This document shows, in pieces, positions 40,101 to 52,100 of a stretch of DNA of 64,000 nucleotides. The position numbers and the translations under genes are program-made. The notes under the pieces are model-generated. The model saw nothing but the letters and a program-made list of their open reading frames with translations, did no database searches and was not told the origin of the DNA. How positions within the stretch are numbered: position 1 is the first letter of the stretch; each line of letters begins with the position of its first letter. Source of the stretch: Baylisascaris procyonis (Eukaryota > Nematoda > Chromadorea > Rhabditida > Ascarididae); contig JAZARR010000188.1 in NCBI GenBank assembly GCA_037389465.1, forward strand, positions 2,073,501 through 2,137,500. The letters run 5' to 3'.

Positions 40101-43100
40101 TTTCCGGAGTTGTTGTCGTGGTTTCTGGAGTTGTTGTCGTGGTTTCTGGAGTTGTTGTCGTAGTTTCTGGAGTTGTTGCCGTGGTTTCTGGAGTAGTTGT
40201 CGTGGTTTCTGGAGTTGTTGTCGTGGTTTCTGGAGTTGTCGTCGTGGTTTCCGGAGTTGTTGTCGTGGTTTCTGGAGTTGTTGTCGTGGTTTCTGGAGTT
40301 GTTGTCGTGGTTTCTGGAGTTGTTGTCGTGGTTTCTGGGGTTGTTGTCGTGGTTTCTGGAGTTGTTGTTGCGGTTTCCGGAGTTGTTGTCGTGGTTTCTG
40401 GAGTTGTTGTCGTGGTTTCTGGAGTTGTTGTCGTGGTTTCTGGAGTTGTTGTCGTGGTTTCCGGAGTTGTTGTCGTGGTTTCAGGAGTTGTTGTCGTGGT
40501 TTCTGGAGTTGTTGTCATGGTTTCTGGAGTTGTTGTCGTGGTTTCTGGAGTTGTTGTAGTGGTTTCTGGAGTTGTTGTCGTGGTTTCTGGAGTTGTTGTC
40601 GTGGTTTCTGGAGTTGTTGTCGTGGTTTCCGGAGTTGTTGTCGTGGTTTCTGGAGTAGTTGTCGTGGTTTCTGGAGTTGTTGTCGTGGTGTCTGGAGTAG
40701 TTGTCGTGGTTTCCGGAGTTGTTGTCGTGGTTTCTGGAGTTGTTGTCGTGGTTTCCGGAGTTGTTGTCGTGGTTTCTGGAGTTGTTGTCGTGGTTTCTGG
40801 AGTTGTTGTCGTGGTTTCTGGAGTTGTTGTCGTGGTTTCTGGAGTTGTTGTCGTGGTTTCTGGAGTTGTTGTCGTGGTTTCTGGAGTTGTTGTCGTGGTT
40901 TCTGGAGTTGTTGTCGTGGATTCTGGAGTTGTTGTTGTGGTTTCTGGAGTTGTTGTCGTGGATTCTGGAGTTGTTGTTGTGGTTTCTGGAGTTGTTGTTG
41001 TGGTTTCTGGAGTTGTTGTCGTGGTTTCTGGAGTTGTTGTCGTGGTTTCTGGAGTTGTTGTCGTGGTTTCTGGAGTTGTTGTCGTGGTTTCTGGAGTTGT
41101 TGTCGTGGTTTCTGGAGTTGTTGTCGTGGTTTCTGGAGTTGTTGTCGTGGTTTCCGGAGTTGTTGTCGTGGTTTCTGGACTAGTTGTCGTGGTTTCTGGA
41201 GTTGTTGTCGTGGTTTCTGGAGTTGTTGTCGTGGTTTCTGGAGTTGTTGTCGTGGTTTCCGGAGTTGTTGTCGTGGTTTCTGGAGTTGTTGTCGTGGTTT
41301 CCGGAGTTGTTGTCGTGGTTTCTGGAGTTGTTGTCGTGGTTTCTGGAGTTGTTGTCGTGGTTTCTGGAGTTGTTGTCGTGGTTTCTGGAGTTGTTGTCGT
41401 GGTTTCTGGAGTTGTTGTCGTGGTTTCTGGAGTTGTTGTCGTGGTTTCTGGAGTTGTTGTCGTGGTTTCTGGAGTTGTTGTCGTGGTTTCTGGAGTTGTT
41501 GTCGTTGTTTCTGGAGTTGTTGTCGTGGTTTCTGGAGTTGTTGTCGTGGTTTCGGGAGTTGTTGTCGTGGTTTCTGGAGTTGTTGTCGTGGTTTCTGGAG
41601 TTGTTGTCGTGGTTTCTGGAGTTGTTGTCGTGGTTTCTGGAGTTGTTGTCGTGGTTTCTGGAGTTGTTGTCGTGGTTTCTGGAGTTGTTGTCGTGGTTTC
41701 TGGAGTTGTTGTCGTAATTTCTGGAGTTGTTGTCGTGGTTTGTGGAGTTGTTGTCGTTGTTTCTGGAGTTGTTGTCGTGGTTTCTGGAGTTGTTGTCGTG
41801 GTTTCGGGAGTTGTTGTCGTGGTTTCTGGAGTTGTTGTCGTGGTTTCCGGAGTTGTTGTCGTGGTTTCTGGAGTAGTTGTCGTGGTTTCTGGAGTTGTTG
41901 TCGTGGTGTCTGGAGTAGTTGTCGTGGTTTCTGGAGTTGTTGTCGTGGTTTCTGGAGTTGTCGTCGTGGTTTCCGGAGTTGTTGTCGTGGTTTCTGGAGT
42001 TGTTGTCGTGGTTTCTGGAGTTGTTGTCGTGGTTTCTGGAGTTGTTGTCGTGGTTTCTGGGGTTGTTGTCGTGGTTTCTGGAGTTGTTGTCGTGGTTTCT
42101 GGAGTTGTTGTCGTGGTTTCTGGAGTTGTTGTCGTGGTTTCTGGAGTTGTTGTCGTGGTTTCTGGAGTTGTTGTCGTGGTTTCTGGAGTTGTTGTCGTGA
42201 TTTCAGGAGTTGTTGTTGTGGTTTCTGGAGTAGTTGTCGTGGTTTCTGGAGTTGTTGTCGTGGTGTCTGGAGTAGTTGTCGTGGTTTCTGGAGTTGTTGT
42301 CGTGGTTTCTGGAGTTGTCGTCGTGGTTTCCGGAGTTGTTGTCGTGGTTTCTGGAGTTGTTGTCGTGGTTTCTGGAGTTGTTGTCGTGGTTTCTGGAGTT
42401 GTTGTCGTGGTTTCTGGGGTTGTTGTCGTGGTTTCTGGAGTTGTTGTTGCGGTTTCCGGAGTTGTTGTCGTGGTTTCTGGAGTTGTTGTCGTGGTTTCTG
42501 GAGTTGTTGTCGTGGTTTCTGGAGTTGTTGTCGTGGTTTCCGGAGTTGTTGTCGTGGTTTCAGGAGTTGTTGTCGTGGTTTCTGGAGTTGTTGTCGTGGT
42601 TTCTGGAGTTGTTGTCGTGGTTTCTGGAGTTGTTGTCGTGGTTTCTGGAGTTGTTGTCGTGGTTTCTGGAGTTGTTGTCGTGGTTTCCGGAGTTGTTGTC
42701 GTGGTTTCTGGAGTAGTTGTCGTGGTTTCTGGAGTTGTTGTCGTGGTGTCTGGAGTAGTTGTCGTGGTTTCCGGAGTTGTTGTCGTGGTTTCTGGAGTTG
42801 TTGTCGTGGTTTCCGGAGTTGTTGTCGTGGTTTCTGGAGTTGTTGTCGTGGTTTCTGGAGTTGTTGTCGTGGTTTCTGGAGTTGTTGTCGTGGTTTCTGG
42901 AGTTGTTGTCGTGGTTTCTGGAGTTGTTGTCGTGGTTTCTGGAGTTGTTGTCGTGGTTTCTGGAGTTGTTGTCGTGGTTTCTGGAGTTGTTGTCGTGGAT
43001 TCTGGAGTTGTTGTTATGGTTTCTGGAGTTGTTGTGGTGGATTCTGGAGTTGTTGTTGTGGTTTCTGGAGTTGTTGTCGTGGTTTCTGGAGTTGTTGTCG

Positions 43101-46100
43101 TGGTTTCTGGAGTTGTTGTCGTGGTTTCTGGAGTTGTTGTCGTGGTTTCTGGAGTTGTTGTCGTGGTTTCTGGAGTTGTTGTCGTGGTTTCTGGAGTTGT
43201 TGTCGTGGTTTCCGGAGTTGTTGTCGTGGTTTCTGGACTAGTTGTCGTGGTTTCTGGAGTTGTTGTCGTGGTTTCTGGAGTTGTTGTCGTGGTTTCTGGA
43301 GTTGTTGTCGTGGTTTCCGGAGTTGTTGTCGTGGTTTCTGGAGTTGTTGTCGTGGTTTCCGGAGTTGTTGTCGTGGTTTCTGGAGTTGTTGTCGTGGTTT
43401 CTGGAGTTGTTGTCGTGGTTTCTGGAGTTGTTGTCGTGGTTTCTGGAGTTGTTGTCGTGGTTTCTGGAGTTGTTGTCGTGGTTTCTGGAGTTGTTGTCGT
43501 GGTTTCTGGAGTTGTTGTCGTGGTTTCTGGAGTTGTTGTCGTGGTTTCTGGAGTTGTTGTCGTGGTTTCTGGAGTTGTTGTCGTGGTTTCTGGAGTTGTT
43601 GTCGTGGATTCTGGAGTTGTTGTTGTGGTTTCTGGAGTTGTTGTCGTGGTTTCTGAAGTTGTTGTCGTGGTTTCTGGAGTTGTTGTCGTGGTTTCTGGAG
43701 TTGTTGTCGTGGTTTCTGGAGTTGTTGTCGTGGTTTCTGGAGTTGTTGTCGTGGTTTCTGGAGTTGTTGTCGTGGTTTCTGGAATTGTTGTCGTGGTTTC
43801 TGGAATTGTTGTCGTGGTTTCTGGAATTGTTGTCGTGGTTTCTGGAGTTGTTGTCGTGGTTTCTGGAGTTGTTGTCGTGGTTTCTGGAGTTGTTGTCGTG
43901 GTTTCTGGAGTTGTTGTCGTGGTTTCTGGAGTTGTTGTCGTGGTTTCTGGAGTTGTTGTCGTGGTTTCTGGAGTTGTTGTCGTGGTTTCTGGAGTTGTTG
44001 TCGTGGTTTCTGGAGTTGTTGTCGTGGTTTCTGGAGTTGTTGTCGTGGTTTCTGGAGGTTGTTGTCGTGGTTTCTGGAGTTGTTGTCGTGGTTTCTGGAG
44101 TTGTTGTCGTGGTTTCAGGAGTTGTTGTTGTGGTTTCTGGAGTTGTTGTCGTGGTTTCAGGAGTTGTTGTTGTGGTTTCTGGAGTTGTTGTTGTGGTTTC
44201 TGGAGTTGTTGTCGTGGTTTCTGGAGTTGTTGTCGTGGTTTCTGGAGTTGTTGTCGTGGTTTCCGGAGTTGTTGTCGTGGTTTCTGGAGTTGTTGTCGTG
44301 GTTTCTGGAGTTGTTGTCGTGGTTTCTGGAGTTGTTGTCGTGGTTTCTGGAGTTGTTGTCGTGGTTTCTGGAGTTGTTGTCGTGGTTTCTGGAGTTGTTG
44401 TCGTGGTTTCCGGAGTTGTTGTCGTGGTTTCTGGAGTTGTTGTCGTGGTTTCCGGAGTCGTTGTCGTGGTTTCTGGAGTTGTTGTCGTGGTTTCTGGAGT
44501 TGTTGTCGTGGTTTCTGGAGTTGTTGTCGTGGTTTCTGGAGTTGTTGTCGTGGTTTCTGGTGTTGTTGTCGTGGTTTCTGGTGTTGTTGTCGTGGTTTCT
44601 GGAGTTGTTGTCGTGGTTTCTGGAGTTGTTGTCGTGGTTTCTGGAGTAGTTGTTGTGGTTTCTGGAGTTGTTGTCGTGGTTTCTGGAGTTGTTGTCGTGG
44701 TTTCTGGAGTTGTTGTCGTGGTTTCTGGAGTTGTTGTCGTGGTTTCTGGAGTTGTTGTCGTGGTTTCTGGAATTGTTGTCGTGGTTTCTGGAATTGTTGT
44801 CGTGGTTTCTGGAGTTGTTGTCGTGGTTTCTGGAGTTGTTGTCGTGGTTTCTGGAGTTGTTGTCGTGGTTTCTGGAGTTGTTGTCGTGGTTTCCGGAGTT
44901 GTTGTCGTGGTTTCAGGAGTTGTTGTCGTGGTTTCTGGAGTTGTTGTCGTGGTTTCTGGAGTTGTTGTCGTGGTTTCTGGAGTTGTTGTCGTGGTTTCTG
45001 GAGTTGTTGTCGTGGTTTCCGGAGTTGTTGTCGTGGTTTCTGGAGTAGTTGTCGTGGTTTCTGGAGTTGTTGTCGTGGTGTCTGGAGTAGTTGTCGTGGT
45101 TTCCGGAGTTGTTGTCGTGGTTTCTGGAGTTGTTGTCGTGGTTTCCGGAGTTGTTGTCGTGGTTTCTGGAGTTGTTGTCGTGGTTTCTGGAGTTGTTGTC
45201 GTGGTTTCTGGAGTTGTTGTCGTGGTTTCTGGAGTTGTTGTCGTGGTTTCTGGAGTTGTTGTCGTGGTTTCTGGAGTTGTTGTCGTGGTTTCTGGAGTTG
45301 TTGTCGTGGTTTCTGGAGTTGTTGTCGTGGATTCTGGAGTTGTTGTTATGGTTTCTGGAGTTGTTGTGGTGGATTCTGGAGTTGTTGTTGTGGTTTCTGG
45401 AGTTGTTGTCGTGGTTTCTGGAGTTGTTGTCGTGGTTTCTGGAGTTGTTGTCGTGGTTTCTGGAGTTGTTGTCGTGGTTTCTGGAGTTGTTGTCGTGGTT
45501 TCTGGAGTTGTTGTCGTGGTTTCTGGAGTTGTTGTCGTGGTTTCCGGAGTTGTTGTCGTGGTTTCTGGACTAGTTGTCGTGGTTTCTGGAGTTGTTGTCG
45601 TGGTTTCTGGAGTTGTTGTCGTGGTTTCTGGAGTTGTTGTCGTGGTTTCCGGAGTTGTTGTCGTGGTTTCTGGAGTTGTTGTCGTGGTTTCCGGAGTTGT
45701 TGTCGTGGTTTCTGGAGTTGTTGTCGTGGTTTCTGGAGTTGTTGTCGTGGTTTCTGGAGTTGTTGTCGTGGTTTCTGGAGTTGTTGTCGTGGTTTCTGGA
45801 GTTGTTGTCGTGGTTTCTGGAGTTGTTGTCGTGGTTTCTGGAGTTGTTGTCGTGGTTTCTGGAGTTGTTGTCGTGGTTTCTGGAGTTGTTGTCGTGGTTT
45901 CTGGAGTTGTTGTCGTGGTTTCTGGAGTTGTTGTCGTGGTTTCTGGAGTTGTTGTCGTGGTTTCTGGAGTTGTTGTCGTGGTTTCTGGAGTTGTTGTCGT
46001 GGTTTCTGGAGTTGTTGTCGTGGTTTCTGGAGTTGTTGTCGTGGTTTCTGGAGTTGTTGTCGTGGTTTCTGGAGTTGTTGTCGTGGTTTCTGGAGTTGTT

Positions 46101-49100
46101 GTCGTGGTTTCTGGAATTGTTGTCGTGGTTTCTGGAGTTGTTGTCGTGGTTTCTGGAGTTGTTGTCGTGGTTTCTGGAGTTGTTGTCGTGGTTTCTGGAG
46201 TTGTTGTCGTGGTTTCTGGAGTTGTTGTCGTGGTTTCTGGAGTTGTTGTCGTGGTTTCTGGAGTTGTTGTCGTGGTTTCTGGAGTTGTTGTCGTGGTTTC
46301 TGGAGTTGTTGTCGTGGTTTCTGGAGTTGTTGTCGTGGTTTCTGGAGTTGTTGTCGTGGTTTCTGGAGTTGTTGTCGTGGTTTCTGGAGTTGTTGTCGTG
46401 GTTTCTGGAGTTGTTGTCGTGGTTTCTGGAGTTGTTGTCGTGGTTTCTGGAGTTGTTGTCGTGGTTTCTGGAGTTGTTGTCGTGGTTTCTGGAGTTGTTG
46501 TTGTGGTTTCTGGAGTTGTTGTCGTGGTTTCTGGAGTTGTTGTCGTGGTTTCTGGAGTTGTTGTCGTGGTTTCTGGAGTTGTTGTCGTGGTTTCTGGAGT
46601 TGTTGTCGTGGTTTCTGGAGTTGTTGTCGTGGTTTCTGGAGTTGTTGTCGTGGTTTCTGGAGTTGTTGTCGTGGTTTCTGGAGTTGTTGTCGTGGTTTCT
46701 GGAGTTGTTGTCGTGGTTTCTGGAGTTGTTGTCGTGGTTTCTGGAGTTGTTGTCGTGGTTTCTGGAGTTGTTGTCGTGGTTTCTGGAGTTGTTGTCGTGG
46801 TTTCTGGAGTTGTTGTCGTGGTTTCTGGAGTTGTTGTCGTGGTTTCTGGAGTTGTTGTCGTGGTTTCTGGTGTTGTTGTCGTGGTTTCTGGTGTTGTTGT
46901 CGTGGTTTCTGGAGTTGTTGTCGTGGTTTCTGGAGTTGTTGTCGTGGTTTCTGGAGTAGTTGTTGTGGTTTCTGGAGTTGTTGTCGTGGTTTCTGGAGTT
47001 GTTGTCGTGGTTTCTGGAGTTGTTGTCGTGGTTTCTGGAGTTGTTGTCGTGGTTTCTGGAGTTGTTGTCGTGGTTTCTGGAATTGTTGTCGTGGTTTCTG
47101 GAATTGTTGTCGTGGTTTCTGGAGTTGTTGTCGTGGTTTCTGGAGTTGTTGTCGTGGTTTCTGGAGTTGTTGTCGTGGTTTCTGGAGTTGTTGTCGTGGT
47201 TTCTGGAGTTGTTGTCGTGGTTTCTGGAGTTGTTGTCGTGGTTTCTGGAGTTGTTGTCGTGGTTTCTGGAGTTGTTGTCGTGGTTTCCGGAGTTGTTGTC
47301 GTGGTTTCTGGAGTTGTTGTCGTGGTTTCTGGAGTTGTTGTCGTGGTTTCTGAGGTTGTTGTCGTGGTTTCTGGAGTTGTTGTCGTGGTTTCTGGAGTTG
47401 TTGTCGTGATTTCAGGAGTTGTTGTTGTGGTTTCTGGAGTTGTTGTCGTGGTTTCTGGAGTTGTTGTCGTGATTTCAGGAGTTGTTGTTGTGGTTTCTGG
47501 AGTTGTTGTTGTGGTTTCTGGAGTTGTTGTCGTGGTTTCTGGAGTTGTTGTCGTGGTTTCTGGAGTTGTTGTCGTGGTTTCCGGAGTTGTTGTCGTGGTT
47601 TCTGGAGTAGTTGTCGTGGTTTCTGGAGTTGTTGTCGTGGTTTCTGGAGTTGTTGTCGTGGTTTCTGGAGTTGTTGTCGTGGTTTCTGGAGTTGTTGTCG
47701 TGGTTTCCGGAGTTGTTGTCGTGGTTTCTGGAGTTGTTGTCGTGGTTTCCGGAGTCGTTGTCGTGGTTTCTGGAGTTGTTGTCGTGGTTTCTGGAGTTGT
47801 TGTCGTGGTTTCTGGAGTTGTTGTCGTGGTTTCTGGAGTTGTTGTCGTGGTTTCTGGTGTTGTTGTCGTGGTTTCTGGTGTTGTTGTCGTGGTTTCTGGA
47901 GTTGTTGTCGTGGTTTCTGGAGTTGTTGTCGTGGTTTCTGGAGTAGTTGTCGTGGTTTCTGGAGTTGTTGTCGTGGTTTCTGGAGTTGTTGTCGTGGTTT
48001 CTGGAGTTGTTGTCGTGGTTTCTGGAGTTGTTGTCGTGGTTTCTGGAGTTGTTGTCGTGGTTTCCGGAGTTGTTGTCGTGGTTTCTGGAGTTGTTGTCGT
48101 GGTTTCCGGAGTTGTTGTCGTGGTTTCTGGAGTTGTTGTCGTGGTTTCTGGAGTTGTTGTCGTGGTTTCTGGAGTTGTTGTCGTGGTTTCTGGTGTTGTT
48201 GTCGTGGTTTCTGGAGTTGTTGTCGTGGTTTCTGGAGTAGTTGTCGTGGTTTCTGGAGTAGTTGTCGTGGTTTCTGGAGTTGTTGTCGTGGTTTCTGGAG
48301 TTGTTGTCGTGGTTTCTGGAGTTGTTGTCGTGGTTTCTGGAGTTGTTGTCGTGGTTTCCGGAGTTGTTGTCGTGGTTTCTGGAGTTGTTGTCGTGGTTTC
48401 CGGAGTTGTTGTCGTGGTTTCTGGAGTTGTTGTCGTGGTTTCTGGAGTTGTTGTCGTGGTTTCTGGAGTTGTTGTCGTGGTTTCTGGAGTTGTTGTCGTG
48501 GTTTCTGGTGTTGTTGTCGTGGATTCTGGAGTTGTTGTCGTGGTTTCTGGAGTAGTTGTCGTGGTTTCTGGAGTAGTTGTCGTGGTTTCTGGAGTTGTTG
48601 TCGTGGTTTCTGGAGTTGTTGTCGTGGTTTCTGGAGTTGTTGTCGTGGTTTCTGGAGTTGTTGTCGTGGTTTCTGGAGTTGTTGTCGTGGTTTCTGGAGT
48701 TGTTGTCGTGGTTTCTGGAGTTGTTGTCGTGGTTTCTGGAGTTGTTGTCGTGGTTTCTGGAGTTGTTGTCGTGGTTTCTGGAGTTGTTGTCGTGGTTTCT
48801 GGAGTTGTTGTCGTGGTTTCTGGAGTTGTTGTCGTGGTTTCAGGAGTTGTTGTCGTGGTTTCTGGAGTTGTTGTTGTGGTTTCTGGAGTTGTTGTCGTGG
48901 TTTCTGGAGTTGTTGTCGTGGTTTCTGGAGTTGTTGTCGTGGTTTCCGGAGTTGTTGTCGTGGTTTCTGGAGTAGTTGTCGTGGTTTCTGGAGTTGTTGT
49001 CGTGGTTTCTGGAGTTGTTGTCGTGGTTTCTGGAGTTGTTGTCGTGGTTTCTGGAGTTGTTGTCGTGGTTTCTGGAGTAGTTGTCGTGGTTTCTGGAGTA

Positions 49101-52100
49101 GTTGTCGTGGTTTCTGGAGTTGTTGTCGTGGTTTCTGGAGTTGTTGTCGTGGTTTCTGGAGTTGTTGTCGTGGTTTCTGGAGTTGTTGTCGTGATTTCAG
49201 GAGTTGTTGTTGTGGTTTCTGGAGTTGTTGTCGTGGTTTCCGGAGTAGTTGTCGTGGTTTCTGGAGTTGTTGTCGTGGTTTCCGGAGTTGTTGTCGTGGT
49301 TTCTGGTGTTGTTGTCGTGGTTTCTGGAGTTGTTGTCGTGGTTTCTGGAGTTGTTGTCGTGGTTTCTGGTGTTGTTGTCGTGGTTTCTGGAGTTGTTGTC
49401 GTGGTTTCTGGAGTAGTTGTCGTGGTTTCTGGAGTAGTTGTCGTGGTTTCTGGAGTAGTTGTCGTGGTTTCTGGAGTTGTTGTCGTGGTTTCTGGAGTTG
49501 TTGTCGTGGTTTCTGGAGTTGTTGTCGTGGTTTCTGGAGTTGTTGTCGTGGTTTCCGGAGTTGTTGTCGTGGTTTCTGGAGTTGTTGTCGTGGTTTCTGG
49601 AGTTGTTGTCGTGGTTTCCGGAGTTGTTGTCGTGGTTTCAGGAGTTGTTGTCGTGGTTTCTGGAGTTGTTGTCCTGGTTTCTGCAGTTGTTGTCGTGGTT
49701 TCTGGAGTTGTTGTCGTGGTTTCTGGAGTTGTTGTCGTGGTTTCTGGAGTTGTTGTCGTGGTTTCTGGAGTTGTTGTCGTGGTTTCTGGACTTGTTGTCG
49801 TGGTTTCAGGAGTTGTTGTCGTGGTTTCTGGAGTTGTTATTGTGGTTTCTGGAGTTGTTGTCGTGGTTTCTGGAGTTGTTGTCGTGGTTTCTGGAGTTGT
49901 TGTCGTGGTTTCTGGGGTTGTTGTCGTGGTTTCCGGAGTTGTTGTCGTGGTTTCTGGAGTTGTTGTCGTGGTTTCTGGAGTTGTTGTCGTGGTTTCTGGA
50001 GTTGTTGTCGTGGTTTCTGGAGTTGTTGTCGTGGTTTCTGGAGTTGTTGTCGTGATTTCTGGAGTTGTTGTCGTGGTTTCTGGAGTTGTTGTCGTGGTTT
50101 CTGGAGTTGTTGTCGTGGTTTCTGGAGTTGTTGTCGTGGTTTCTGGAGTTGTTGTCGTGGTTTCTGGAGTTGTTGTCGTGGTTTCTGGAGTTGTTGTCGT
50201 GGTTTCTGGAGTTGTTGTCGTGGTTTCTGCAGTTGTTGTCGTGGTTTCTGGTGTTGTTGTTGTGGTTTCTGGAGTTGTTGTCGTGGTTTCTGGAGTTGTT
50301 GTCGTGGTTTCTGGATTTGTTGTCGTGGTTTCTGGAGTTGTTGTCGTGGTTTCTGGAGTTGTTGTCGTGGTTTCTGGATTTGTTGTCGTGGTTTCTGGAG
50401 TTGTTGTCGTGGTTTGTGGCGTTGTTGTCGTGGTTTCTGGAGTTGTTGTCGTGGTTTCTGGAGTTGTTGTCGTGGTTTCTGGAGTTGTTGTCGTGGTTTC
50501 TGGAGTTGTTGTCGTGGTTTCTGGAGTTGTTGTCGTGGTTTCTGGAGTTGTTGTCGTGGTTTCTGGAGTTGTTGTCGTGGTTTCTGGAGTTGTTGTCGTG
50601 GATTCTGGAGTTGTTGTCGTGGTTTCTGGAGTTGTTGTCGTGGTTTCTGGAGTTGTTGTCGTGGTTTCTGGAGTTGTTGTCGTGGTTTCTGGAGTTGTTG
50701 TCGTGGTTTCTGGAGTTGTTGTCGTGGTTTCTGGAGTTGTTGTCGTGGTTTCTGGAGTTGTTGTCGTGGTTTCTGGAGTTGTTGTCGTGGTTTCTGGAGT
50801 TGTTGTCGTGGTTTCTGGAGTTGTTGTCGTGGTTTCTGGAGTTGTTTTCGTGGTTTCTGGAGTTGTTGTCGTGGATTCTGGAGTTGTTGTCGTGGTTTCT
50901 GGAGTTGTTGTCGTGGTTTCTGGAGTTGTTGTCGTGGTTTCTGGAGTTGTTGTCGTGGTTTCTGGAGTTGTTGTCGTGGTTTCTGGAGTTGTTGTCGTGG
51001 TTTCTGGAGTTGTTGTCGTGGTTTCTGGAGTTGTTGTCGTGGTTTCTGGAGTTGTTGTCGTGGTTTCTGGAGTTGTTGTCGTGGTTTCTGGAGTTGTTGT
51101 CGTGGTTTCTGGAGTTGTTGTCGTGGTTTCTGGAGTTGTTGTCGTGGTTTCTGGAGTTGTTGTCGTGGTTTCAGGAGTTGTTGTCGTGGTTTCTGGAGTC
51201 GTTGTCGTGGTTTCCGGAGTTGTTGTCGTGGTTTCTGGAGTTGTTGTCGTGGTTTCTGGAGTTGTTGTCGTGGTTTCTGGAGTTGTTGTCGTGGTTTCTG
51301 GAGTTGTTGTCGTGGTTTCTGGAGTTGTTGTCGTGGTTTCTGGAGTTGTTGTCGTGGTTTCTGGAGTTGTTGTTGTGGTTTCTGGAGTTGTTGTCGTGGT
51401 TTCTGGAGTTGTTGTCGTGGTTTGTGGCGTTGTTGTCGTGGTTTCTGGAGTTGTTGTCGTGGTTTCTGGAGTTGTTGTCGTGGTTTCTGGAGTTGTTGTC
51501 GTGGTTTCTGGAGTTGTTGTCGTGGTTTCTGGAGTTGTTGTCGTGGTTTCTGGAGTTGTTGTCGTGGTTTCTGGAGTTGTTGTCGTGGTTTCTGGAGTTG
51601 TTGTCGTGGTTTCTGGAGTTGTTGTCGTGGTTTCTGGAGTTGTTGTCGTGGTTTCTGGAGTTGTTGTCGTGGTTTCTGGAGTTGTTGTCGTGGTTTCTGG
51701 AGTTGTTGTCGTGGTTTCTGGAGTTGTTGTCGTGGTTTCTGGAGTTGTTGTCGTGGTTTCTGGAGTTGTTGTCGTGGTTTCTGGAGTTGTTGTCGTGGTT
51801 TCTGGAGTTGTTGTCGTGGTTTCAGGAGTTGTTGTCGTGGTTTCTGGAGTCGTTGTCGTGGTTTCCGGAGTTGTTGTCGTGGTTTCTGGAGTTGTTGTCG
51901 TGGTTTCTGGAGTTGTTGTCGTGGTTTCTGGAGTTGTTGTCGTGGTTTCTGGAGTTGTTGTCGTGGTTTCTGGAGTTGTTGTCGTGGTTTCTGGAGTTGT
52001 TGTCGTGGTTTCTGGAGTTGTTGTCGTGGTTTCTGGAGTTGTTGTCGTGGTTTCTGGAGTTGTTGTTGTGGTTTCTGGAGTTGTTGTCGTGGTTTCTGGA

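Noticed and set aside
28096..40518. ATG at 40518 as start of the Thr-rich protein
   Set aside because: The Met arises from a single-base variant of a Thr codon inside the array; the same frame continues upstream to about 44056 without a stop.
28175..47353. Very long + strand Val-rich (VVVVVSG) frame that turns Cys-rich after 44057
   Set aside because: It is the complement of the Thr-rich coding repeat; the consensus has no stops in any frame, and this frame has no sensible ends.
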